Assembly: GCA_002400675.1 (NCBI GenBank)
Contig: NVQY01000211.1
Span: 1 to 6,782, forward strand
Source of the DNA: Paracoccaceae bacterium
Lineage (GTDB): Bacteria; Pseudomonadota; Alphaproteobacteria; Rhodobacterales; Rhodobacteraceae
Length of the DNA stretch: 6,782 nucleotides
Direction: 5' to 3'
Made by a program: the position numbers and the translations under genes. Position 1 is the first letter of the stretch, and every line of letters begins with the position of its first letter. A model generated the notes under the pieces. It saw only the letters and a program-made list of their open reading frames with translations. It was not told the origin of the DNA and searched no databases. Shown here piece by piece: positions 1 through 6,466 of the stretch.

Positions 1-1
1 C

Positions 2-757
2 GAAGCGACTATTGTACAAAACGGAACAACCGGGGGGGCGGGGGACGTACAAAACGAACAAAGCATCACCCTGAACGGTCGCAAGGCCGTTGTCGTCAAC
101 GCCGAAGCCGCCGACATTCTGATCGTCTCGGCGCGTGAATCCGGCGGTGCCGGCGACCAAGACGGCATATCGCTTTTCCTCGTGCCTCGCGACACTGAGG
201 GCGTCGAATTGCTCGGCTACCCGATGCTTGCCGGAGGCCGCGCCGCCGAGGTCACCCTGACCAACGTCACCCTCCCCGCAAGCGCCCGTTTGGGCGCACC
301 CGGTGCCGCCTATCCCGCGATTGCCGAACGTGTCGCAGCCGCCGGCGTGGCGCTGGCGGCGGAAACGCTGGGCGCAATGGAAACCGCCGCGCAATTGACC
401 GGCGAATACATGATGACCCGCAAACAATTTGGCCGCCCCATCGGCACGTTTCAGGCGCTGCAACACCGCTTTTCCGACCTGCTGATCGAGTTGGAACAGG
501 CGCGTTCCGCCGTGATCAACGCCGCCGGAAATCTGGAAAAAGACAGCCAAACCCGTGACTTGAACGTTGCCGCCACCCGCAACCTGATCGGACGCGCCGG
601 GCGATTGGTGGCCGAAGAAGCGATCCAGATGCACGGTGGTATCGCCATGACGCAGGAATACGAACTGGCCCATATTGCCAAACGGATCGTCATGGCCGAT
701 CACCGTTTTGGCGACACCGATTATCATCTGGAGAGGTTCATTGCCCTCAGTGCCTGA
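2..757 (+). CDS. Acyl-CoA dehydrogenase, C-terminal part (5' end outside window)
   Basis: The frame is open from base 2 to the TGA at 755-757, giving 251 residues of an FAD-dependent acyl-CoA dehydrogenase that forms an alpha,beta-double bond in an acyl-CoA. The beta-domain segment (LNGRKAVV, then AADILIVSAR and SLFLVPR) is followed by the C-terminal helical domain with RKQFGRPIGTFQALQH (about 419-466), which contributes to FAD binding and the dimer interface, and MHGGIAMTQEY (629-661). The family is normally about 380-400 residues, so the N-terminal third lies upstream. The usual catalytic YEGT motif near the C-terminus is replaced by FGDTDYH (707-727). This resembles, from memory, PimD-type small subunits of two-component dehydrogenases, so a partner subunit upstream is plausible. 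It overlaps the downstream thioesterase by 17 nt. The family call is firm; the substrate is unknown. Confidence 0.93.
   Translation, partial: EATIVQNGTTGGAGDVQNEQSITLNGRKAVVVNAEAADILIVSARESGGAGDQDGISLFLVPRDTEGVELLGYPMLAGGRAAEVTLTNVTLPASARLGAPGAAYPAIAERVAAAGVALAAETLGAMETAAQLTGEYMMTRKQFGRPIGTFQALQHRFSDLLIELEQARSAVINAAGNLEKDSQTRDLNVAATRNLIGRAGRLVAEEAIQMHGGIAMTQEYELAHIAKRIVMADHRFGDTDYHLERFIALSA
730..736 (+). promoter_or_regulatory. Ribosome binding site supporting a TTG start for the thioesterase
   Basis: GGAGAGG lies at 730-736 inside the end of the dehydrogenase gene. Its GGAG core is 7 nt ahead of TTG 741. The alternative GTG at 750 would be 13-16 nt away, which is too far. No suitably placed ATG exists: the only upstream ATG in this frame, near 690, would add residues read from dehydrogenase sequence. 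Confidence 0.55.
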
Positions 758-1172
758 CCCCAACAGCGGCATCATCGCCGACAATTCCGGCTGCCAGAAT
801 ACAATCGGCTATGTGATTGATTTGTCTCCTGAAACCGGCGGCGCTGCCTGTTTTCTGGACATCGCACCGGGGCATCTGAACCGCAACGGGTTGCTGCACG
901 GCGGGATCATGACGATCCTGCTGGATGTGGCCTGTGGCTATGCGGCTTCCCTGTCGTTTGACCGCGCATCGCTTGCCCCGGTTCTGACCGTATCGCTGAA
1001 CATGATGTATGTCGCCCCGGTCGGCGCGGGGCGGGTAACGGCCATCGGCACCGTGACCGGCGGCGGGCGCAAGATCTGTTATGCCAACGGCGAATTGCGC
1101 GATGATCAGGGCCAGTTGATTGCCAGTTCGTCCTGTGTTTTCAAACGGATAACCAAACGGGCCGCACCATGA
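741..1172 (+). CDS. PaaI-family hotdog-fold acyl-CoA thioesterase
   Basis: Predicted 143-residue hotdog thioesterase that hydrolyses acyl-CoA to the free acid and CoA in the cytoplasm. The central NRNGLLHGG motif (residues 47-55 from the TTG start) followed by D62 in ILLDVACGYAA is the PaaI/YbgC-like pattern: HGG opens the hotdog helix and the Asp is the expected catalytic residue. The later strands (LTVSLNMMYVAPV, GRVTAIG, ASSSCVFKR) complete the single domain, and the length is normal for the family. The start is not certain: TTG 741 is preferred for its ribosome binding site and GTG 750 is the alternative. The coding sequence overlaps the dehydrogenase end by 17 nt, and its TGA overlaps the ligase ATG (ATGA at 1169-1172), so the three genes are translationally coupled. 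In this setting it probably releases CoA from dead-end or excess thioesters of the same pathway. Its substrate is not determinable. Confidence 0.88.
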   Translation: MPSVPDPNSGIIADNSGCQNTIGYVIDLSPETGGAACFLDIAPGHLNRNGLLHGGIMTILLDVACGYAASLSFDRASLAPVLTVSLNMMYVAPVGAGRVTAIGTVTGGGRKICYANGELRDDQGQLIASSSCVFKRITKRAAP

Positions 1173-2656
1173 CCGGCGACCGTTGGCATCATTTCCTTGA
1201 TGCACAAGTCACCACCCGCCCTGACGTTCTGGCGCTGACCGACAACGGCGGCGCGTCGTGGGATTATGCGACGCTTGACCGCGCCTGCGCCGCCCTCGGC
1301 GCAGAGATGAAACAAGCCGGCGTTCGCCCCGGCGACCGGGTGGTGATCGTGGCGGAAAACTGCGCCGCCGCCGTCGCTGCATTGTTCGCCTGTTCGCGCA
1401 TGGGGGCGGTGGCGGTGCCGACCAACGCCCGTCAGGCCGAGGGCGAACTGGCCCGGATCATCGACCACGCGCGCCCCGCTGCGGTTTTGTTCACCAGCGC
1501 CGCGTCGCGCGATGCCACTTCCCATGCTAAGCATCTGAAAGCGCAGGAAATATCGGGGGTTTATGGCGCGCTTCATCTGGCCACGCCGTATGATTCCAAC
1601 CCCGATCCTGACCGGGACGTGGCGGTTCTTTTATACACCACCGGCACCACGGGCGCGCCCAAAGGGGTGATGCTGACCCACGGTAACCTGACCTTCGGCG
1701 GGCGTACTTCGGTGGGGATCCGGGACATGACCGAGGACGACGTGATCTATGGCGTGTTGCCCCTGACCCATGTGTTTGGCCTGTCCTCGATTGTCACCGC
1801 TGCCATGTGTGCCGGGGCGCAAATCCGCTTCGAGGCGCGGTTTTCGGCCGAACGTTTGTATCAGGCGTTGGGGCAGGGCGTGACCCTGTTGTCAGCCGTG
1901 CCGCAAATGCACGCATTGCTGATGCAATACACCCGCGAACAGGGGTTCGAGACCCTTCAAAACAGTGCCTTGCGCTATGTTTCGTCTGGTGCGGCTCCGC
2001 TGGATCCGGAATGGAAACGCAAGGCCGAGGCGTTCTATGGCGTGGCATTGCAAAACGGTTATGGGCTGACCGAAACCACCGCCGGGGTCTGCGTCACCCA
2101 AAGCCAGATTGGCGATCCCGATATCTCGGTCGGCCCGCCATTGCCGGGGGTCGAGATCAAGATCGGCCAGCCTGATAGTGAGGATATCGGCGAAGTTCTG
2201 AGCCGTGGCGCGCATGTAATGAAGGGCTATTACCGCAACCCGGACGCAACCGCGCAGGCGCTGGATTCTGACGGCTGGATGCATACCGGCGATCTGGGGC
2301 GGATTGATGCGCGCGGGTTTCTGCACATCATGGGGCGCTCTAAGGAGCTGATCATTCACGGCGGTTTCAACGTCTACCCGCCCGAAGTAGAGGCCGCCCT
2401 GAACGCCCACCCCCAGGTGATCCAATCGGCGGTGGTTGGCCGGATGGTTGCCGGTGATGAACAGGTGTTGGCGTTTGTGCAGGTGTCCGCGGATGACGCC
2501 CCCGACCCCGAAGAGTTGCGGCAATTCGTGGCCCGACAGTTGGCCGGCTACAAGCGCCCCGCGCAGATTGTCATGGCCACCGAATTACCCGCCGCCCCGA
2601 CCGGCAAGATCCTGCGGCACCGGTTGCTTGAGGTGTTCGGTGATCAACTGACCTAA
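1169..2656 (+). CDS. AMP-forming acyl-CoA synthetase (ANL superfamily)
   Basis: Encodes a 495-residue ATP-dependent ligase that activates a carboxylic acid through an acyl-AMP intermediate to its CoA thioester. All core ANL motifs are present: the phosphate-binding loop YTTGTTGAPKG (residues 156-166), YGLTET (298-303), the ribose-binding Asp in TGDL (373-376), the hinge-region GRSKELI (389-395), HGGFNVYPPEVE (397-408) and PTGK with catalytic Lys480. It is therefore predicted active. The length is at the short end of the family, with only about 150 residues before the P-loop, as in medium-chain, malonyl or aryl acid ligases; the acid substrate cannot be assigned. The start is the ATG of the ATGA overlap with the thioesterase; the preceding Shine-Dalgarno sequence is weak, consistent with translational coupling. 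It is the last gene of the + strand operon, with TAA at 2654-2656, 31 nt from the end of the convergent gene. Confidence 0.95.
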   Translation: MTGDRWHHFLDAQVTTRPDVLALTDNGGASWDYATLDRACAALGAEMKQAGVRPGDRVVIVAENCAAAVAALFACSRMGAVAVPTNARQAEGELARIIDHARPAAVLFTSAASRDATSHAKHLKAQEISGVYGALHLATPYDSNPDPDRDVAVLLYTTGTTGAPKGVMLTHGNLTFGGRTSVGIRDMTEDDVIYGVLPLTHVFGLSSIVTAAMCAGAQIRFEARFSAERLYQALGQGVTLLSAVPQMHALLMQYTREQGFETLQNSALRYVSSGAAPLDPEWKRKAEAFYGVALQNGYGLTETTAGVCVTQSQIGDPDISVGPPLPGVEIKIGQPDSEDIGEVLSRGAHVMKGYYRNPDATAQALDSDGWMHTGDLGRIDARGFLHIMGRSKELIIHGGFNVYPPEVEAALNAHPQVIQSAVVGRMVAGDEQVLAFVQVSADDAPDPEELRQFVARQLAGYKRPAQIVMATELPAAPTGKILRHRLLEVFGDQLT

Positions 2657-2687
2657 GTCTCCAAACACTGTAAGGGTCTGATTTCTC

Positions 2688-3314
2688 TCAGGCAAACCCC
2701 GTCTGGAAAATATCCATGCCGCCCGGATACAGCCGGGAACGCAAAAGAACCTTGTTGGAATCCAACGCCTCGGCGATGCGCGCATAGTGGGTTCCTGTGC
2801 GTTCGGGTGCGCGTAGCAGGATGGTTTGCGCACTGCTCAGGGCGCGTTCAAGCTCGGCGGTGGCCTTGGGAACGGCGGCGGGTTTGATTGCCTTATACTG
2901 TTGCAAACGCCGCCGAACCGGAGGTTTCTGAAGGTCCGCGTCGCGCGCCATGATTTTATCAAGCGCCTTTTCCACCGCCGTTAGCGCCTCTAACGCGCCA
3001 GCATAGGCCACGCGCCCGTACAGCAAACTTGCCGCGTATTTGTAGGTCTGGCGGTAGCAGTCGAAACGATAGACCTTTTCGACCCTCTGGCACCTGCTGA
3101 CGCCCAGTTGGATTGATTTCGCGACACTTTTAGTGACTGCATTCGAAAGACCGGCAGACCCGCCGCCGCCGCCGAGGTCTGCGCCGCCGCCACCACCGAC
3201 GCCATCGCCACCTGTGCCCGTGCCTCTGGAATATCCGGGGGATGCCAGGGAAATTGATAGTGTCAGAGACACGATCAGGACTTGGCACAGACAGCGCCGC
3301 AGAAAATGGAACAT
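2688..3314 (-). CDS. Small exported protein with glycine-rich hinge, function unknown
   Basis: Encodes 208 residues that I do not recognise. The N-terminus has two arginines and then a hydrophobic run (VLIVSLTLSISLA, 12-24), with a plausible signal peptidase I site SLA|S at 24/25. There is no lipobox. Residues 31-54 are almost pure Gly with a few Thr, Asp and Ala, a flexible linker. The remaining part is predicted helical and basic, with a conserved-looking C75...C86 pair (RCQRVEKVYRFDCYRQ) that could form a disulfide in the periplasm, and Ala/Leu/Lys/Glu-rich helices to the C-terminus. A faint likeness to the C-x(n)-RLxCYD motif of some small secreted proteins was noticed but is not enough to name it. 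The ATG at 3314 is chosen over the in-frame ATG at 3371: it puts the signal peptide at the N-terminus, has AAAGG 8 nt upstream, and the longer start would lie within the promoter. It appears monocistronic. Confidence 0.8.
   Translation of the reverse strand: MFHFLRRCLCQVLIVSLTLSISLASPGYSRGTGTGGDGVGGGGGADLGGGGGSAGLSNAVTKSVAKSIQLGVSRCQRVEKVYRFDCYRQTYKYAASLLYGRVAYAGALEALTAVEKALDKIMARDADLQKPPVRRRLQQYKAIKPAAVPKATAELERALSSAQTILLRAPERTGTHYARIAEALDSNKVLLRSRLYPGGMDIFQTGFA
3153..3224 (-). repeat. Low-complexity GGN repeat encoding the Gly hinge
   Basis: On the coding (-) strand this is a run of GGN codons, seen on the + strand as CCGCCG/CCACCA-type trinucleotide repeats. It encodes residues 31-54 of the exported protein. 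Such tracts can change length by slippage in steps of one codon. In the opposite direction the tract yields a spurious proline-rich open frame. Confidence 0.75.
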
Positions 3315-3322
3315 ATTTAAAG

Positions 3323-3327
3323 CCTTT
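3323..3327 (-). promoter_or_regulatory. Ribosome binding site of the exported protein gene
   Basis: AAAGG on the - strand, 8 nt ahead of the ATG at 3314. It decides the start in favour of the shorter, signal-peptide-first form. Confidence 0.65.
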
Positions 3328-3342
3328 AAGAAATCAGGCCTC

Positions 3343-3371
3343 ATTCTAGCACGCGCGCACAATCCGCTCAA
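3343..3371 (-). promoter_or_regulatory. Sigma70-like promoter for the exported protein gene
   Basis: Reading the - strand, TTGAGC (3371-3366) and TAGAAT (3348-3343) are separated by exactly 17 nt, matching the consensus at 4/6 and 5/6 positions. Transcription would start near 3336, giving a leader of about 20 nt with the ribosome binding site in it. The element sits in the 78-nt gap (3315-3392) behind the five-gene operon on the same strand. I saw no hairpin-plus-T-run terminator in that gap, so read-through from the operon may also feed this gene. Confidence 0.6.
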
Positions 3372-3392
3372 TCGTTGCCTTGGGAATGATGG

Positions 3393-4079
3393 TTAACCCT
3401 GTAGGGGAAACCGGCGCAGCAGGTGAAACTGGCCATTCTCATCCTCGCCGGTCAGGGTTAGGTCGCCAAAACTCAGGCCCGGTGGAATCAGGGGAATCAG
3501 GGCCTGTTCCAGAACGTGTTGCACGCCGGGCAGGTCGGGTTTGGCGATGCGCCCGGTCAGGGTAATATGAAAGCGGAAATCGTCCAGCACATAGGGGTAT
3601 CCCCACGCGGTCAGATTGGCCTCTTGCCGGGGGCTTAGCCGCGCGGCGCGGCGGCGGGTCAGTTGGTCCGGGGTCAGGGGGGCGCGAAACCGGTCCAGAT
3701 CGCGCACACACCGGGCGGCAAATTCGGACAACACCGGCGACGCCGGCGGGCAAAGCGCCAGAAACCGGCCCAGCGGGGTCAGGCGCAAGGGGCCAAGCGG
3801 GAAGGCGGGTTGGGTTTGGCACAGCTCAGCGCAGGCATTTTCCAAGGTCGCGCGGCTGGTCCCGGGTGCCAGATGAAACGGTGGTTTGATGGTTGCATGC
3901 AGCCCGTATTTGCGCGGTGCCGCCGTGATTTCGCCGATCGCTAACGGCAAGTCGGGCAAGGTCGGATGGTCGCGCATTTTCCCCGCCTGCATGTCCCACC
4001 CCAGCCAACTTGTGGCGAACCGGGTCCAACCGGTGTCGGCGGGCGGCGCGTAGTAAAGGGCGTAGCGGGTAAAACTCAT
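3393..4079 (-). CDS. DUF1045 family protein (2H phosphoesterase-like)
   Basis: Encodes 228 residues with the DUF1045 pattern: N-terminal RYALYYAPP, the first His motif in GLHATIKPPF (H61-A-T63), TPLGRFLAL in the middle, and the second His motif in FRFHITLTG (H171-I-T173). Paired HxT motifs about 110 residues apart are the signature of the 2H phosphoesterase superfamily, whose members cleave or transfer cyclic or terminal phosphates. DUF1045 proteins are usually annotated as phosphonate-metabolism accessory proteins because relatives sit in phn operons. No phn gene is seen here; instead it is the last gene of a glycosyltransferase/deacetylase/methyltransferase operon. The length is normal and both His motifs are intact, so activity is expected, but the substrate is unknown. 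The start is 4 nt after the methyltransferase stop, with GAGG overlapping that stop and only 2 nt from the ATG; coupling probably helps initiation. Confidence 0.88.
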   Translation of the reverse strand: MSFTRYALYYAPPADTGWTRFATSWLGWDMQAGKMRDHPTLPDLPLAIGEITAAPRKYGLHATIKPPFHLAPGTSRATLENACAELCQTQPAFPLGPLRLTPLGRFLALCPPASPVLSEFAARCVRDLDRFRAPLTPDQLTRRRAARLSPRQEANLTAWGYPYVLDDFRFHITLTGRIAKPDLPGVQHVLEQALIPLIPPGLSFGDLTLTGEDENGQFHLLRRFPLQG

Positions 4080-4083
4080 CGCC

Positions 4084-4560
4084 TCAGGTGCGGTAGAACA
4101 AATAGCGGTCGGGCGCGATGCTGTCGGGGCCTTTGATCTGCTGCATACCGACCAGAGGCTGGCCGGAAACGACCATGCCGCCGGGCAACATTATGCTGGC
4201 AATCAGCGGGCTAAGGCGGGCGGCCTCGGCCACGTCTTTCTCTTTGATACCAAAGCCGAAATCGTAATGCACCATAATAATTCGCGCGGTGTTATCCACC
4301 AGTTTCTGCAACATCGGTTCGGCCTCGCCCATCAGAAAATCCGCCTCGGGCGGGGTGCAGGACGGGTGGCATTGCAGCACCCGGTCGATGACCCAGATGC
4401 GCCGGTTGGGCATGACTTCGCGCATGTGATCATAGGTGCGCCCGTTGCCCAGCCCAAGATCAAGTGCGTCGCCGGCAAGATCTGCGGTCTGTTCGGCGGC
4501 CCAGTTCAGCCCGTCGCGCTGGGCGGCAAAGCGGCGCAGCATGGAATCCAGTCGGCTCAT
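4084..4560 (-). CDS. Small class I SAM-dependent methyltransferase (Methyltransf_17-like)
   Basis: Encodes 158 residues, essentially a bare Rossmann methyltransferase domain. Motif I is ALDLGLGNGRTYDH (32-45), the SAM-binding glycine loop. The acidic end of strand 2 is D59 in IWVIDR. RIIMVHYDFGFG (93-104) fits strand 4 with D100, and MLPGGMVVSGQPL (124-136) fits strand 5 and its turn. This matches, from memory, the small alphaproteobacterial SAM methyltransferase family PF12692. There is no separate substrate-recognition domain, so the acceptor (small molecule, lipid or protein) cannot be guessed from sequence alone. The ATG overlaps the deacetylase stop (ATGA) and AAGGA lies 9 nt upstream inside that gene. 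As the fourth gene of the operon it would be made together with the glycosyltransferase and deacetylase, suggesting methylation of the same product. Confidence 0.85.
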   Translation of the reverse strand: MSRLDSMLRRFAAQRDGLNWAAEQTADLAGDALDLGLGNGRTYDHMREVMPNRRIWVIDRVLQCHPSCTPPEADFLMGEAEPMLQKLVDNTARIIMVHYDFGFGIKEKDVAEAARLSPLIASIMLPGGMVVSGQPLVGMQQIKGPDSIAPDRYLFYRT

Positions 4561-5330
4561 GTGTTCGTGTCCTTTTGGGTTTGGTCGGTGCTGTTCCAGC
4601 GCCGGGTCGGGCCGGCCATAAGACGCGACAACAGCGCGTCGGTAAAGCCCCAGATCGCTTCGTCATGCACCAGATGATGGGTCAGAATGCCGTAGGGTTC
4701 GCCTGCATCGGCCCGTCCCTCGCGGCGGTCGGCCAGTTGGCGCACAAGGTGCGCGATCAGGATGTCCGGTGCCACCAACCCGCGCCCGGATTTCCAAGAG
4801 ATTGGATCCAGATGGGTGTTGACCTGCGCCAGCCCCGGCGCGGCAAAGGCGGCATCTCGCGGGGTGAAGGTGGACAGGGCGCTGTACCCCAGCCCCGCCA
4901 GATCAGCCACCAACCGGGGCGAAATGCGGTTCCATGGCGGCGCGAACATCGGCGACAGATCGGGACCAAACAAAGCGGACAGGCGGGTCAGGCTTTGGGC
5001 GGCTTCATCCGCCATTTCTGCGGCGTTTCGGGTGTCCGGGTACTCGGCTTTTTTCGCGCCTTGCAGGGCGTGGCTGGCGTGCGCCCAGCCGTGCACCACC
5101 GGGATCAGGTTTGGCGTGGCGCGGACATACGCGGCCAGCACTTGGGTGGCCCCTTGGGGAATGACCGCCAGATGCACCGGCAGGCCATGTTTCGCGGCCA
5201 GTGCGTCCAGTCGCTCCAACGCTGGGGAGGGGGCAATCGCATCGTCGTCACGCCACCAGATCGGCAGGCAAAGCCCCGTCGTCGCCCAGCGGTCAAGTTC
5301 GCGGTCCAAGGGGGTCCAGTCGGGGGTCAT
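4557..5330 (-). CDS. Polysaccharide deacetylase-like (CE4/NodB-type) protein
   Basis: Encodes 257 residues resembling metal-dependent carbohydrate deacetylases. Visible motifs are WWRDDDA (25-31), standing for the TFDD motif with catalytic and metal-binding Asp; HGWAH (80-84), whose two His match the H-x3-H metal site; PPWNR (131-135), in the place of the R-x-PY groove motif; and GILTHHLVHD (214-223), carrying the late His. The barrel-like order of motifs is therefore intact though divergent. There is no signal peptide or membrane segment, so it should act in the cytoplasm, unlike most cell-wall deacetylases; a sugar nucleotide, glycolipid or other small N- or O-acetylated glycoside is more likely than mature polymer. 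AAAGG lies 7 nt before the ATG. The start overlaps the glycosyltransferase stop and the end overlaps the methyltransferase start, both as ATGA. Confidence 0.88.
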   Translation of the reverse strand: MTPDWTPLDRELDRWATTGLCLPIWWRDDDAIAPSPALERLDALAAKHGLPVHLAVIPQGATQVLAAYVRATPNLIPVVHGWAHASHALQGAKKAEYPDTRNAAEMADEAAQSLTRLSALFGPDLSPMFAPPWNRISPRLVADLAGLGYSALSTFTPRDAAFAAPGLAQVNTHLDPISWKSGRGLVAPDILIAHLVRQLADRREGRADAGEPYGILTHHLVHDEAIWGFTDALLSRLMAGPTRRWNSTDQTQKDTNT

Positions 5331-6466
5331 GTGCGCGCCTTTGCCATGTCCACGGCCAGTGCCACGGTTTGGGTGGCACCGTCAAATCTTAGCCGTGAGT
5401 CCGGCCTTGGCGGGGCGGCAATCACCTGTTCAACGGCCTTGGCCAGACGCTGCGGGGTCAGATCAGCGCTGCGCAGGACGTTCATGCCGTCCAGCGCCCC
5501 AAGGCTTTGCGCGCGCAGTCCCTGTTCCACTTCCTGACCGGCGTCATAAGGCACCAGAACCGCCGGCGTGCCCGCCTGCAACAGGTCGAGCGCGGTGTTA
5601 TAGCCGCACATACTGACCGAAGCGGCGGCGTGGTTCAGCATCTGCCGGAAATCCGCGCGGGCTGGTTCTATCGCCACATTCCCGGGCGGGGTTAGTGCCT
5701 CAAGGGCGCTGATCTGCGACGTGGCATCGCTGCCGCCGACCAACAACCGCCACTGGCGCGCGGGCATCAGGCGCGCGGCCCCGATGGCGGCCTCGTACAA
5801 AGATGTCCCCACCGACCCGCCCCCGGCGCTGACCAGAACCTCGTCCAATCCGGCCCGTTCGGGGTGAGGGGCCGGGCGCAGTGGGGCCACATAGCCGGTA
5901 TAGCGCAGGCTGGCACGCAGGCTGTCGGACACCGGCCAGCTTTGGTCCAGCGGCGTGCCGCGCGGGTCGGAATGGACCAGAACGCCGTCATAGAACTGCG
6001 CGATGATCTCATCCGCGCGGATGACCTTGGCGGGTTTGGACGGCGGGGCGAGGATGTCACGGATCGAGGCCAGGATCACCGGGCGCGGTGACAGGGCATC
6101 TGCGGCCTTGAGCAGCGTTAGAAACTCATCCGCGAGAATCCGGCGGCCAAACGGGAATAGTTCGGTGATCAGGATGTCGGGCGTGGTCTTTAGCGCAGCC
6201 AACAGGGCATCAATCCGGGCTTTGAAAATATCGCTGCCGGCCTCGTGCCCCGCGTCGTCCAGCAACCGGGTAAAGTTGGTGCCGTCAGAGCGCAAAGGGG
6301 CTAGTTGCAACAATGCCACCCCCCGGTGATCCAGTTGCGGCACCGCCATGCCGCCCGACGCCACGGTGACCTCGTGCCCGGCAGCGGCAAACGCCCGGCC
6401 AAGGGTCAAAGCGCGGCTCAGGTGGCCAGTGCCCAACAGATGCGTGACGACAATCAGAACCTTCAT
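5327..6466 (-). CDS. GT-B glycosyltransferase, MurG-like / COG4671 type
   Basis: Encodes 379 residues with a two-Rossmann GT-B layout. The N-terminal domain begins MKVLIVVTHLLGTGHLSRAL, with the GTGH loop (12-15) typical of MurG/UGT-like enzymes, and carries ELFPFGRR (102-109). The C-terminal nucleotide-sugar domain has VSAGGGSVG (212-220), SMCGYNTALDLL (285-296) and PAVLVPY (301-307), followed by EQ (314-315), the usual donor-contact region. It most resembles predicted glycosyltransferases of COG4671. No signal peptide is seen, so it is cytoplasmic or membrane-associated. The same frame is open upstream to about 6739, but that extension is Arg/Gly/His-rich shadow of the phosphatase gene. The ATG at 6466 gives the conserved N-terminus and overlaps the phosphatase stop (ATGA). 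Donor and acceptor are unknown. Confidence 0.92.
   Translation of the reverse strand: MKVLIVVTHLLGTGHLSRALTLGRAFAAAGHEVTVASGGMAVPQLDHRGVALLQLAPLRSDGTNFTRLLDDAGHEAGSDIFKARIDALLAALKTTPDILITELFPFGRRILADEFLTLLKAADALSPRPVILASIRDILAPPSKPAKVIRADEIIAQFYDGVLVHSDPRGTPLDQSWPVSDSLRASLRYTGYVAPLRPAPHPERAGLDEVLVSAGGGSVGTSLYEAAIGAARLMPARQWRLLVGGSDATSQISALEALTPPGNVAIEPARADFRQMLNHAAASVSMCGYNTALDLLQAGTPAVLVPYDAGQEVEQGLRAQSLGALDGMNVLRSADLTPQRLAKAVEQVIAAPPRPDSRLRFDGATQTVALAVDMAKART

Noticed and set aside
675..740. Upstream ATG start for the thioesterase (frame from 675)
   Set aside because: The first 22 codons would be read from dehydrogenase-coding sequence and give a non-family N-terminus; TTG 741 has a proper ribosome binding site and normal length.
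1892..2524. - strand open frame of 210 codons inside the ligase gene
   Set aside because: Shadow of the ligase, whose motifs are complete on the + strand; composition is His/Arg-rich and unlike a real protein.
2674..2699. Possible terminator between the convergent genes (GGGT-CTGA ... TCAG-GCAA-ACCC)
   Set aside because: Only two 4-bp stems separated by a 4-nt bulge, with no T run on either side, and half of it lies inside the coding end of the exported protein gene. Too weak to call.
3315..3392. Terminator for the five-gene operon in the gap behind it
   Set aside because: Only a short GTTAAC palindrome and tiny CCCT/AGGG pairing near the stop were seen; no stable hairpin followed by T residues.
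3133..3396. Proline-rich + strand open frame
   Set aside because: Its proline run is the complement of the Gly-hinge codons of the exported protein; it has no convincing ribosome binding site and no domain.
4464..5537. Long + strand open frame (357 codons)
   Set aside because: It lies antisense to the deacetylase, glycosyltransferase and methyltransferase genes, is Arg/Gln/Gly-rich with no recognisable motif, and is a typical GC-rich shadow frame.
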